Shown here: positions 1-14,800 of the stretch, in pieces
Layout: each line of letters begins with the position of its first letter
Position numbering within the stretch: position 1 is the stretch's first letter
Assembly: GCA_012295275.1 (NCBI GenBank)
Contig: CM022671.1
Span: forward strand, 19,108,956-19,172,955
DNA: 64,000 nt
Direction of reading: 5' to 3'
DNA from: Chrysomallon squamiferum
Lineage: Eukaryota > Mollusca > Gastropoda > Neomphalida > Peltospiridae
Position numbers and translations under genes: made by a program
Notes under the pieces: generated by a model
What the model saw: only the letters and a program-made list of their open reading frames with translations
What the model was told of the DNA's origin: nothing
Databases searched by the model: none

Positions 1-65
1 AGCAGCTGGCCAAGAAATTTCAAGATAAACTGCAAGAAATTCAGGATCTTCAAGACAAGCTGGCA
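1..65 (+). CDS. SLMAP: SLMAP exon e1 (5' edge cut by window)
   Basis: Frame starts at base 3 (QLAKKFQDKL...DLQDKLA) and ends in phase 0 at the donor gtgagt. It is Gln/Lys-rich coiled coil. The exon's 5' limit lies outside the window. Confidence 0.75.
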
Positions 66-3000
66 GTGAGTTATTTAAATAATGTGTACATGTTTTTTGT
101 CTTGTTGGGTGGGAAATACATTTTGGTGTTGACTTTTTATTTATTTTTATTTTTTGAATGGACCAATAAAAGGTAATTGAACATTTTAAAGTTATGACAT
201 ATTGCATAAAATCCTTATATTTTATATTGTCAGAACTTTGTATTTTGACAAATAAGCAATTTTTAAGATAATCCTGCTAACATTATAATTAATTACAATT
301 AAACTGAAAAATAAACTGAAGTGTTTTCACTTTCCTGGAAAACCCAACCATATACATATTTTGTTTCATACATTTCAGGAAGCTGAAAAGAAACATTTTG
401 AAGAAATTGATGAATGTAATAAAGAAAAACGTGAATTGTTGTCAAAGGTAGATGAAATGGTTTTGCAAGAAAGTGTTTTATCAGCAAAGGTAATAATCAA
501 ATCTGACAGTGATTTTTCTTAAAATACACTTATAGAAATAACACCCCAAATATTTTCAGTACAATACAAGAAAATAATAAGAAAAATATTTTTATTTCTG
601 TATAAAGAAAAATATTTGCTGATATATTTTCTGAATATAATATTTTTTTTCTTTTCTTTTTTCTTTTTTCATTTTTTTTTTTATGCTGACATCAGAATTG
701 TACTTTGATGTTTAAAATACATATTTTAAAAAAACATTCTTTAAAAGTGTTTTTTATTGTTTTATTTACCTTTTAATATATTTATCTTTATAATTGGTTT
801 TATCAGATAATATTGGGGGGAATAAAGAAGCAGAATTTGCAAATTAAGATTTGACAAAATTATTAAGTTTTTAGATGTGTATATAGCTTGTACTAAAAGT
901 AGCAGTATAAAGCTTTATTAAAAAAAAAATTGATTTCAGCTTTTATATATTGTTTCTGTTTCATTCATTAATACAGATACATACTTTCTTATTACAGATT
1001 GAATCATTACAAGCTGACAATGATATTGCAAAGCAACAGTCAGCTGGAATCAAAGGTCAGTATACTGCTGACAATATTTAGATTTCATCTGTTAAAACAT
1101 ATTTGTAATTTCAATGCAGGTGCTTGTTAGTAATTTTATTTTCTAAGTAAACTATCCTTTTTCACAAATATTTAAAATCATTTCAGTGCAGTTACATTTA
1201 ATGTTCAAAATTGATTTGTGTTTGGTTAAAAGGTTTATTATGTGAATGAAAATAATAATTATTTTAATTTTAGCAAAAATGGCTTCAATGAAGGAATTAA
1301 ATGAGGATGATACAAAACAACTGGGAGAAGATGGTGAGCATTATTTTAAACTTTATATATTTTATTAGTATCTTTTTATTATTTTTTAAATTATTTTATT
1401 ATTATTATTATTATTATTTATTTATTCATTTTTTGTTTTTATTTTATTTTTTATATTTTGCTTATTACATTTCATTCAACAATCCTTCATTCATGAAAAA
1501 GAACAACCAGCTAATAACAGTGTTAAAGAGTTCTGTATCAAGTTAATTTTTTATTTTTACTTTCAAATCTTTATCTAGTATTTTAAGAAAAAGTTTATTT
1601 ATTTTGTTTTGATTACTGGGATGTTGTTGTTGTTGTTGTTTTTTAATTTCATAATTAAGAAAGTTAGGAATTATTTATATTTCTTACATCATTTTATTTT
1701 TCTTATTTATTTTACTGATCTATTTATTTTGTAGAGCCAGTAACAGAAATCATTCCTTTGCACTTAACAGAAAATGAAAGTGCAGACAGCTTGGGGAAGA
1801 AATTAAAAGAAACTCAGAAGCAAATAGAAAAATACAAAGGTATACCAGTTTTATAAATTAACTATTTTCTTTTTACAGCCATATATTGCCCATTATGTAT
1901 GATCAGTATGTTATACTCCAGATTAATCTTTCATTTTAAAATAATTGATTATCATTAACATTTGATAGTTTTGGTTTTCCTGTTAAATGTTTTTTTTTTT
2001 TAACGAGTTAACACATTATTTTTACAGCACAAATCAAGGAATCTGATAACAAACTTCAGGAAAGTAATGACAAAATTGAACAGTTACAAAGTAAGTTTGT
2101 CAGTTTAAAAATAAATTATTTATTTATTAATATATCAGTTTGAAAAGTTGAAGATAAATGACACCATATAAAGCCAAAACAAATTTTAAGTCAAAAGGAA
2201 AAAAAACGTTTACATTTTTCTTTTTTTGTTTTCTATTTGAAATAGTATATTAGTTGCAGTTCTTTGATATCTGTGCCTTATTGCACCATATTTTTAATTA
2301 ATAATATTCTCCTTTTTTTGTTATTTTAGAAGAATTAGAAATGGTCCGCATGGATTCTAAGAAATACATTGTAAAAATTACCTCATTGGAAGGTAAGGAT
2401 ATGTGTTTATTTGTGTGTATCAGTTTCAGTTTTTACTGTCTTAATTTATTTTTGGCTGGAAGTGAAGAGGCAGCTCTGTTGTTTACTAAAAGCTTTAAAA
2501 TTTAGGTGTAAATATACAAACACACATATACTTACAGCATATATACATAAATACATGTTTGTGTTTGAAAATGACTTAATGTTTTGAAAGTTATTTCAGA
2601 AATTTTGTTTCTTTCCTCTCTTTCCACACTTAATGATTTTGTTTTCAGATTTTGTACATTCATATTTAAATTCTTGTAATATTACCTGACCAGTATTTAA
2701 AGAATAATATTAATATTTTTGTAAGCAATTGCTTAACTCTATACAGCAAAGGTTAGTACTAATTTTAAAAGGTTAAAATTAATAATTAGTTCTGTAAGGA
2801 TTAATAATTACTAATATTACTTATAACATTTTAAGATAATTTAATAAAAATGTGTTGATATTAATTCTTTTTTTTTTTCCTAATATATTTGTTTTTGCAT
2901 CTCCTTCTGTTGCTTATCCAATTTTAATTTGTATTTTGAACAGAGTAAAATGTTGAAGCACTGCTGAATTTTAATGTTTGAGTTAATATCATAAACCCAC

Positions 3001-3205
3001 ACTTATAAAACATCTGTAAGATAGTAAATGCATTCTAAATTTAAAATTATATAAAAGTTAAAATGAGTTTGAATGAAACTGACACGTTCAAGAATTAAGT
3101 ATGGTCAGTTAGATTTATTTTTGTCTGTCTTTTTTATTAGGGATTTATTTATTTATTATTTTTATTTTTTATTATTTTATTTTATTTATTTTATATTTAT
3201 TTGTG

Positions 3206-3243
<38 letters not shown>

Positions 3244-5613
3244 CCGTAAACTTTTTAAGAATATTTTGTTATACACTACTTTTAGATAAGATAGAGAATG
3301 TAGAAATTAATTCTAAAGGAAAAAATAATCCATTAGAAGGTAAGGCAATTTGGTTAAATTTGTGTTCATATTTTGTTGTTAAATATTATATGAATAAAAC
3401 ACATAAAAAAAACCCCAAAATATTTAAAGTAATTGACTTTATTTTTATTTTTATTTTTCAAAGAAGGTAACTGTAGAGATCCCACTGAATATTACCTATT
3501 ACTTTCTATTAAAAATATTTTTTTTTTAACCCCTAAACAGCAGAACCTAATTAAGTTTTAAATTATGAGATAAAATAAACATGAACTGATGATTTGAAAA
3601 TGTATTCAAAATACACACACACCACACACACCCATCTGGTAGAATATTTTGAAGTTTTACTGGATGACCTTGAAACCATTGTTTCTTTTTTTGAGTTGGG
3701 GAGGTGTTATGTTGTTGTTTATATTGTTTTGTTTTTTTAAGTATTTAGTGATAATTGTTGTTGATATACTTGTTTACAGGCAACAATCACTGCTAAATAA
3801 CTAAAGACCTGTAAATAGTTAAATTTAATAATATATACTTAAGATATATTTGACTTTAAAAACAAAAATATTTATCATTTAAGTCATTTCATGTTTTCTT
3901 TTGTTTTCCTTTCTTTTTTAACCATGACATTGACTAATTACTCATTTAAAAACGATTTTAGCATACTTTCAAAATATATCTGTGTTCAACTTGTTTTAGA
4001 AGATTTTAATAACTTAAAGAATACAGATTCAGTTAAAAAAATTGAAAAAAGCATGGGTTTAGAAGGTAAGATTTTCTTTTTTAATTTAATTATGAAATAA
4101 ATAACAGTACTTTTTAAAATATTATTGTTATTTTATTATTCATATTGTTGAAATTTATTTATTTATTTACCTTGTTCTTATCGTTGTTTTTGACTTTTAA
4201 TAGAATTAAAGCTATTTAAATTTATTTTAGTATATGTTACGGAGAGCTGCTTATTATTTTATAAAAACTACCATTTGTCATTCTGTTTTAAACATCAGTT
4301 AAATATTTTTTTATCTGATGAATGTATATATTCCTTAAACAGTTATTTTTTGTGTACCCTGAAAAATGTTCATCCCACATATTCTTGGAATAGTTTTAGT
4401 CATCTTGATAGTAAAAATATTTAGTTATTTAAATTGGCTTTTTCAATATCTTTTATGGAAGCCAAAATACAGATCTGTATCAAGTTAATCTTTTATTTAT
4501 AATTTGTTTTCTAATTAATATTAATTTATTATTATTATTATTATTACTGTTTTTGTTTTTGTTATTGTTATTGTTACAGTTTATTTTATATATTATTTCA
4601 AATATGTTTTCGTCCAGCCATTATTTTTATAGCTTAAAAATTACTTCATCAACTGTATCATTTTAGGGTTTATAAATATCAGTATTTTTGGATTGTTTTG
4701 TTTTTTTCTTTCAAATTACTATGAAACTGATTGATGAGATACTGAATATAAAGATACAAACATAATCAGTTACAAATTTAATTAAAGTTTAATATCACTG
4801 TAAAAATTCCAACTTATTTTTAAAGTATGTTAAGGATTAGTTTGTTATAATTTGTCATAGAAGGGTTAAAGGATAAGAAGAACTTTTACAACATTGTAAG
4901 TATTTTAGGCAGTGGTGACATTTGTATTACAGTGAGAGAGTGAAAATATTTTCTACTTTTTCTACTGTGATTTTATTATTTGTTAACTAATTTAAAGCAA
5001 AATAAATAAATAAATAATATTAAAAGAATATATACTTATTTTGCAACAATAACATATTTCTGATACAATATTTTATTTTACTGAAATTTATGGTGCTAAT
5101 TTTAGGAACTTTAGAGAAAATGTGTCTAGAATCAAGGAAATATGCTGATAAAATTGCTTTCTTAGAGGGTGAGGATACAGTTACAGTTTTGTATATACAA
5201 ACCTACATTTAATACATTATCTTACCAACATTAGAGATAAATATATTTTTTTTAGAAATATTATTTTATATATAAACAAAAATAGAATAAGTGATTGTGC
5301 ATTAGAGTTTTATTTTATATTATATCTTTTGCCAATCTGAAGTATATAATGCTTATAATTATATAACAAGATGGCATTGACCATATTTATTTATATATCC
5401 AAATAATAACAATAATCATAAAAATAATAATAATGCCATCTTGCTCTTGGTATAATTTATTTGATGGCTTTCATGTTGTAGAAGCCTTACATAATGCAAG
5501 TATTGATTGTAAGAAATACCTTATAAAGAATCTCTCTTTGGAAGGTAAAAAAGGTTTTGTTTATTTGTAATGTTATTTTATTTGTATTTTTATTATTTGT
5601 TATGGTTATTGTT

Positions 5614-5648
<35 letters not shown>

Positions 5649-8600
5649 TATTATTATTATTATTATTATTAAAAATATGTTTTATCAAAGATAGATGTTT
5701 TAATTAAAATAGAACCATTTTTGAATTGGCTTCACTGATATTAAAAAATAAAAATAATTATTCATATAGATTTTATTTAGAAGAAGGAAAGATCATACCC
5801 TAGTATTAAATTAATGTATTTATGTAATTAAAAAATAAAGCAATTTAAAAAGGTTTCATTTAATTTTATATTTACCTCGAATTACATCAACTTCAGAAGT
5901 TCAAAAAGTGTGTCTGTAACAGTCATTTGTTTACTTTGGAACATATTTGTTTTTACATTTTACTCAATTGTTATTGTATGTTTGTTTTAGATTTGAATCA
6001 CAGAATATGTATAAAATGTATTATTATTGATATAATTTAAAAATTCAACTAAATGAAAATGTAAATACAGTTCATTTTAATAAACACAGGATCTCTTTCA
6101 ATGACATGACTGTAATACTATATTAACCATAAATTCAAACATATTAATAAATAATCTATATCTGTCAATAAAGGAATTTTATAATTTAAAAAAGAAAACG
6201 CTTGATAGGCTTGTCTGAAATAAAGAGAACTGATCTTCTTGACTAATTGCAGATTTATAAGAGTGATGTTAAGGCTCAGAAATTAAGATTATAGCAAATA
6301 CATATAGGATATACTTTTTGATTAATGAGTTAATTTAATGGACTTTTCATTATTTACCCAACTTAGAAGATTTAAAGAACAGTTCTGAGGAATGTAAGAA
6401 ATACATAGATAAAAATTTCTTATTAGAAGGTATGTTGCTAAATATATTGAGAACAATTGCTTGTTAAAAAGTACATTTCTAAATACATTTTAAACAAAAA
6501 AGTAAAGAAGAAAAAAAAATGTTTTTAGAAGGTATATTTAAGTATACTTTGGGTAAAAGATACACAACTTTAAATAATTCCTTTTTGGTCAACAGTTATA
6601 ATATTTTAGTCTCTGGTTTTTATAAATTTATGAAAAATAAATAACATTTTTTTGGTGAAATATTTTTCATGAAACAAATTATAAATTGTTTTATTTTTTA
6701 TTTGTTTGTTTCTTGTGTTTTTTCTTGTTCACTTTTAATGGTCATATTTCTTTTTCTTTTTTTTTGATTTCTGATTTTAAAAAAAAAAATCTATTGTTGC
6801 TATTATTTTTAAATATATGACTTGGGGTTTTTTTCTGGTTTTTTTAAACTTGAATATTAAATTTGTTTTTTTATTTTTAAAAATATTTAAATTATTTATT
6901 TTACTCAACATGAACTAATTATAGAAGAGATAAAGAAGTTAGCTGGGAACAAAATAGAAAATAATTATGTTTTAGAAGGTGAGAACTAAAACACACATTT
7001 AAGACATTTTTAGTACATTTATTTTATTTATTTATTTAATTTTCTAGTTATTTTTGGCCTATGTGAAAATCTATTATTATTGTATTTTAGTAATATGAAT
7101 ATTTTAATATTACTGTTTAATGAGATTTATTCTTAACCAAACTTTCTTTTCTTTTTACAGTGTTTTTCTTATTTTTATTGGCTCTTATTTTAAGTGAAAT
7201 TTAAATTTAAAAAAATTAAGAATTTTGTTAAATAATTATTTCATAAAAACATTAGAATGGAATGAAAAAAATGTGTACACTGTTATTACTTATTTAATTT
7301 TTAAAATATATTAAAAGTTATCATCATAAACATTCTGCTATAGTGTTCTTGGATAAGAGTTAAAATTTGCAATTGTTTAGGATAATAAAAGGGTAAATAT
7401 TTGTTACCTTATTATCTAATTATTTATCTGATTTCATTTTAATGGTTACCTTGTTTTAGAAGAGTTAGACAAAAGATGTGCTGATTGTAAGAAATATATA
7501 GAAGTTTTAACATGTAATTGTTTAGAAGGTAAGACTAGAAGGTATGTCTGTCTGAGTGTCTTTGTGTGTGTATATCTGTATGTGTTTGCAAGTGTTTCCG
7601 TGAAACATGATCTATAAAACATACTAAGCCGAGTGAGTCATGAATGGACAAAATGAACTAATAATGATTCTTTAATATAATATAATACATTTATTTTTAT
7701 TATTTAAAAAAAAAAATAATAGTAATAATAAAATTAAATATTTAATCTTTTGAATTTTAATGATATAAAACCTTTTAAAGAGATGTAGTGTAATTAAATG
7801 CAACTAAAACATAATCCAGCTACCTATTGAGAGTTATTTAAAATACTAGTGTAATTTGTAATTCTGGGACACTGCTGATTAAAGTGATTTCTTTTATGTA
7901 TATTTAGTATTATTTCTGAATTTGATACTTGGTTTTAGACACAGGAAAGAAACAGACAGACTCTCAAAGAAATCTTGAACGAACTGTATATTTAGAAGGT
8001 AATGTTCTTAAAATCAAATTTCACTTTTATTTTGTATTGATAAGAAATAAGCTACTTATTAAGTGCATTTTCTGGGGGAATAATTTTTATTTCATTTATT
8101 TTATTGTTTTATGAGAATTTCTAATCTTTTTTTTTTCAGTTGAAAGATTTATTGTTAATGTTATTTTAATTTTTGATTTCTGTGGGGTTTTTAAAAAAAT
8201 TTTTTTTTAAATAACATTAAGACAATTTGATATTAGTAAAATTATATAATGATAGTTTGTTTCATTAATTTTCAACAAGTTTTCAAGAAATGAAAGAAAA
8301 TGTTTGACATCACAGAAATAGCACCTTAATATTTAAATTATCATCCTAAAATGAACGATGTTATGTCACTTACACATTTTAACAAGTAAAATGGAAAATT
8401 GTACCCAGTCTTTTTGATCTTTTTAAACAATATATTTAAGTTAAAAAGAATACAGTACATATGATTCCTACATGTAATTTATTGTATATAAATGTGTCCG
8501 TCAGTTTTATATACTGCTGAAATTGAAATAACTAAGAATTTTAATAGCTGCTGTGTTCTTTATGACTGAAGAACAAGTTTAATTTTAATACTGAAATATC

Positions 8601-8781
8601 TAAAGAAAACTAACAGTAATCTTGTAAATTATTTGAATTTTGGGGGATGTTTTCAATATTGGCATATTTTAGGAGAGTTAAAGAAATACACAGAAATGAA
8701 TTCTTCATTGGAAGGTAAGAGTATCAGTTCTCACAGTTGTGTTAGATATGTATTTCTTTGTTTTACATTTGTTATTGTTGT

Positions 8782-8825
<44 letters not shown>

Positions 8826-11800
8826 TTATAATTTCTTGTTTCTCAGTCAGTGAAAGAATTTCTTTTGTTGACTTGGTTACTTGAATTGTTGTGTTTAATA
8901 TCTGCTAATGTGAAAACTTTTTTTTAAAATATGGCTAATACGATTATCTCTTATTTCAAATTACTGAGGAATCTGTAACAGTGTTTATTTATACCTTGTT
9001 ATGAAGTAAATGGTTAAGTTCTTATTTCTTGAATAGTTTACAGTTGACTGAAAGATGTTAGAAAAGTATTTCTATTTGAATGTGGAATAGCTTACCTATG
9101 TGTGTTTGTGCATATGTGCTTTCAAGTTTAAAAAAAAAAAAACACTTCATTTTATGGAATTTTCTTAAAAACATAAAATATAAGAAAAATAAACAAACAA
9201 TAGTAAGGGTAAATAACTAATTTGTATGGTTATTGTAGAAGAAGTAAAAGATCTGAATTCATTGTTCTTGGATTCTAAGACTTACATTGAAAAAAATATT
9301 TCACTGGAAGGTAAGAAGATTAGAATAATAAGATAATTCATGACAGCTGGTTAATTAATTATGTCCTGATATAAAGCTTAGTAAATAAATGATTAACCAT
9401 AATATAGGCTTATTTATTTTATTTTATATATTTATTTGATTTATAAAACTATTTCATATTTAATAAAAAAATTTTTATCTATATATATTTCTAAAAGAAT
9501 AATAATAATAATAAAAATATTAAAATACTTTTTTTTTTTAAATTGTTTAAAATTAATTTAATTTTAATATCTACATATTTTTAGAAGATTTAGAAAAGGC
9601 AAAGAAGGATTGTAAGAAATATGTAGAAAAGAACTGTTCTTTGGAAGGTAATAATAATCTTCAAATAATTTAATTAAAGCAAATAGATGATAAACCATAA
9701 TTTGAATTGCCAGAAGAAAAATAATGAAGCAGAAGTTAGTGCTGTTAAAAGTAATGAACTAACAGTCTGGCCAGATACATTTTATATAAAATTAATTTAA
9801 TATATTTTGCCATGTTAACATTTTAAATGTAAATAAGGAATGTTTGAATAATTTTTAAATTTTCTTAATTTTATTTTTATTTAATTTATTAATAAATTTA
9901 ATTAATTTATATTGATAATATATATATATTTTTTTTTTTTAACTCTCTATTTTGTGTTATTATATAACCATATTTAAGAAGAATTAAAGAAAGTAAGGAG
10001 AGATTCAGAACAGCATGCAGATAAATGTAAATCATTAGAAGGTAAAAAAAGAAAAAGAAAGATGGTCTTACATTTTAACAAATAACACCAATATTTAAAG
10101 GGCTATTATTAGAATCATCATCATTATTTTTCATTTCCTTACATCATTAGAGCCATTTGAAAAAAGTACTAATTAAAAAAAACATTAAGTTGTATGTTTA
10201 ATTATTATTATTATCATTATCATTATTATTATTTATTATAAAATGTGAATGATCTAAAACTGGATTCTGGAAATAATGTCAAATGTACTAATTAGGCCTA
10301 TGCATAACTGTTAATAAATAATTAAATAAAATGTTTATCCATGTTAATACTTGTAATGTAAGGAATGTATAATTAATTTTAATTAATTAATTTTTTTTTT
10401 TTAATTATTTATTACTGTTATTATTCATTTAGTTATTTATGTATTTATTATTATTATTTTTTTTTTTTTACTCTTTATTTTATATTGCTAAATAACCAAA
10501 TTTTAGAAGAATTAGAGAAAATAAAAAGAGATTCAAAGCAGCATGCAGAAAAATGTAAATTGTTACAAGGTAAAGAATCATTTGTTATTTTTTTAGCAAA
10601 TGTTAAAAATGTGCAGGGTTGTTGTTAGAATCATCATAATTATCTTTATTTAATTTATTTTCCACTGTATCATTAGAACTGACTATAAGAATTAGTGTTG
10701 AGTTTGAAAAAAAGAAATTAAATTTTTTTAAATATCACTTATTATGCATTGGAATTTAGAAAAATATACAAATTAATTAATAATTTATCTCGATAATATT
10801 TTATTAATGAAATCTTCTACAATATTTTTTGTTACTGACATGAAAACTTTAAGTATTATTTATATTAGCAACATATATTTTAATTATCAATAATTTTAAC
10901 AATGCTCATTTTAGAAGAGTTGCAAAAAATTCAGGAGAATTATGAGAAAAATCCTTCAGTGGAAGGTATGAATATTTTAATGTTATGTTTATTTTCAAAC
11001 TTCAGTATTTGTTCAGTTCTGTTTATTTTTGAAAACATTCAGTTTAGAAAAATTACTGTATTCATCATAGATTAAAAGATATTTTTAAAAATGTGACAGC
11101 TAGGTATGTTGACATAAACACCATTAATCAATAATATTATTAAAATTTTGAGATCCCATAAATATTGTATATATAGTTGTATTACATGTTATGGTTTTAA
11201 TTAGACAGTGTCAGCATCTGAAGTTTTGGTTAGTGTAAAATGTATCTGTTTTTAACAATAAACTCATTTTAGAATTATTGAACAAAGAGCCAACAGATGT
11301 ACAGAAATATATAATAAAAATAACATCAATGGAAGGTAAGAAAATAAACTGTATTTTAATATTAAAAACTGAAAAAATATTATTTAAAAATTAATACCTT
11401 ATAATGTTTCTAGATTTTGTCTATTTAATACTACTTATTAGCAATAAAAAGATATGTATTGTTTATATTAAATAAAAAATGTTAATAATGATATAGGTTT
11501 AAATTTATAATTGACAGAAAAAATGTACATTTTAAAAAACTTGACCATTTTAAAAGGTTATCAGTGAGTTTAATTTGTAAGTGTTTAGTCACATAAAAAA
11601 AAATATATATATTTGTTATATTTTTGAATTAATTATTAAATATGTGTTTTGATCTGAACAATTAAATTAGACAAATAAATGTTATTTCTTGAATTCAGTT
11701 TTATATTTACTAAATTCAGTCATTTAGGTAAGCATACATTTCCAGAAATTTTAACTAAATTAATAACATAAGGTGCAAAAATTAGTTATTATTTTTATCA

Positions 11801-14800
11801 GTATGATTGATTTATGAACTTCTCTAATTTTGAGAATCTGAAGCTATTCCAAAGTAATTCCAAATATTTCTTCTTTTTTTTTTTTTTTCAAAGTTAATGT
11901 AGCTGAATTTTTTTGTTGTTTTTTTAATTTCCTAGTCATTTAGTGAAATATTATGGAACTTCAAATAAAATCACAAAATGCAGTTTTGTAAGTTAATGAC
12001 AAATGTTTTCATTATTATGCCTAGAAGAACTAAAGATGATGCATTTGGTTAGTGAGAAATATATAGGAAAAACTACTGTACTTGAAGGTAATGGTTCATT
12101 TGTTGTCGACCTCAAATATTCCTTGCATCCTAAACATTTATAGGCAGAATAGTTTCTTATAAGATTAAAATTGTTATTTTCAAAATGATTTGGCAATAAA
12201 CAATACTTTTATTATTTATATTTCTCAGTAATATTTATTTGATTTGAATTACTGAGATTTTTGAATTCTGTTAATCTGTGAAGAAGTTATTTTTATTATT
12301 ATTGTTGTTCTTTTACATATCTTTTTGGTTGGAATAAATATTCTGTGGTGTTTTTTTATGATTTATAAACTGTGTCAAGAAACACTAATATAGAGGAGAA
12401 AGTGAAAAAATTATTTTCAAGATTGATTTAGGTTTTGTTTTGTATGTTCTTTTATTTTTTTTTTTTTTAACTTAATGATGAAATTACTTTAATTATAAAA
12501 GATATCTTTGAAATTAATATTCAAATGTCAAATTTTACTTTTGATACATTGGTAATTTAGAAGAGAAAAAATGAAAAAGGTAGGCATTAATTTGAAAGTC
12601 AGCTTGGTGAAGTGTTGTAATATTTTTATTCTGGAATATTGTGAAGCTATCAGAGAAGTAAATATCTTAAAATGTCAAAATATCCAGTTACCTTACTCAC
12701 AGCAAAATCATTACTTATTTAATAATAATTTATTAAAGTATGTGGCATTCTGTTAGGTTGTTATTTCGGTCATCTATATTCAAAACTGTTATTTATATTT
12801 GATTTATTTATTTGGTTTTTTGAGTTGGATTTGCAGGGTTTTTTCAATGTGTGTGTGTTTATATTGTAATATGAAATGTGAAGAATCTGTACAATCTATC
12901 TGACCATCAGTCTTTTTATTCAATTACACAAATAAATAAACCTTAATTTGCAATAATGTAACCAGCTCCTAAGCAAAAATGTCTATTCTACAGTCAAAAT
13001 GCCTGTTAAGATGGATTATTGATAAAAACAATAGAACTCCTACTGATTAATATATTAACTCTATATTTATTATTAATAATATATACTGTATATTGTAGAA
13101 GAGTTAGAGAAAGTGCATTTAGAATTTGAGAAATATAAGACACAAAATGCGTCAAATGGTGATGGTAAGAATATAGCCTAATTATATACTGTTTCTATTT
13201 TTTAAACACATGCACACACACACACACACACACACATGCATGCACACACAACAAAGATGACTGGTGAAATGTATTTATTTTATAATGGAGTTTTGGGAAT
13301 TTCAGTTGCCATGTTATTTTTCCCATAACAAAGGATTTAATTTAATTTTTAAAAATTATCTGGTGCTTCACTGAATAATTTTTGAAATATTACTGAATAA
13401 GCTAAACAGTATATGCTAAAACTGCATAATGAATTATGTCTATGTTCCACTATACATGTCTCTGTATATTTGAAAAATGAAAAAAAAACCGGAAAAAAAC
13501 CCAAAACAATCATAACACATATTAAAATTTAATGCATAATCAAATTATAAATACTAATACAAATAAGTGATGTCTATTAAAATAAATATTTTTCCTGTAC
13601 TAACAATTACCAAAGATTTTTTTTTTTTTTTTTTTTTTTATTTAAAAAATCAAATATTGGGATTATATATATTTCAGTTATTCTTTTCAGAGAAGTTACA
13701 TAATACACATTTGGATTCAGAGAAATATATTGAAAAGAATAAATTATTGGAAGGTTTGGAGATATTACTGAAATAAAATTTAGATATTGACATATGTTTT
13801 TGTTTCCAACATGATTCACAGATCCCTTTCTTAGAAAGTTCATTTGTTCTTTGATCAGTCACCCTTTTGAACTATATCCTTAATGACTGAGCTAATTAAA
13901 TGTTTGCATGTCTATGTTTTCATAACAGCTATTACTCACATAACATTTTTGAATGTTTTTTGAAAATAATACTTTTCAAATCATTAATAAATTTCGCTGA
14001 ATCTGATTTAAAAATTTGTGTTGACCAGTTAGAACTTGTGATCTTTTTGTATAGAACCAAATTTAATTTGATAGGATTTTTTTATTTTTAATTTTGATAT
14101 ACATATTTATTTATTATTATTATTATTTTTACCCCAATGGTTTAATTCTGTAGAAGAAAACAAGAAATTACATAGGGATGTCAACATGTACATTCAAAAG
14201 AATTCCTCTCTTGAAAGTAAGAGATATTTAAGTGGTTTTGTGTTATTAATAATTTGTTGATTTTTAAACCTTCTATAATTTTTGTATTGACTTTATTTCT
14301 ACTTTTTTTTTACTTTTTACTTTTTTTTAAATCAAGATTAAAATATTCCAATTGCATTATTTGTAAGTAAAAAGTATTTATCCACCTATTTTTGCTTAGT
14401 TGAAATTATGTTTCCTGTTTTTTTCAGACTATATTTAAATAATTGTTTCAGTATAGAAACTGAAATCAGAGATTCAAAATTGAAATTACAAGTTTTGTTT
14501 CATTCTTTTCCTTGATTTTTAATTTTATATAAATGTTAATATAAATCTTAGCAGTTGTTAAAGGCCATTTTTATTTTTTATTTTTTTTATTTTTTTACTT
14601 ATTATAATTATTATTTTTTAATTATTTATATTTTCATGATTCACTTATATCAGAGGAGTTAGAGAAGTTTTATGCAGATTCTTTGAAATATACTGAAATG
14701 AATAATTCTTTGGAAGGTAAGATAAATAAAAAAACAATCAGTGTAATGTTCACACACATTAATTTTGTTTGTTTAACTTTACCAGTTTGCAGACAAATTA

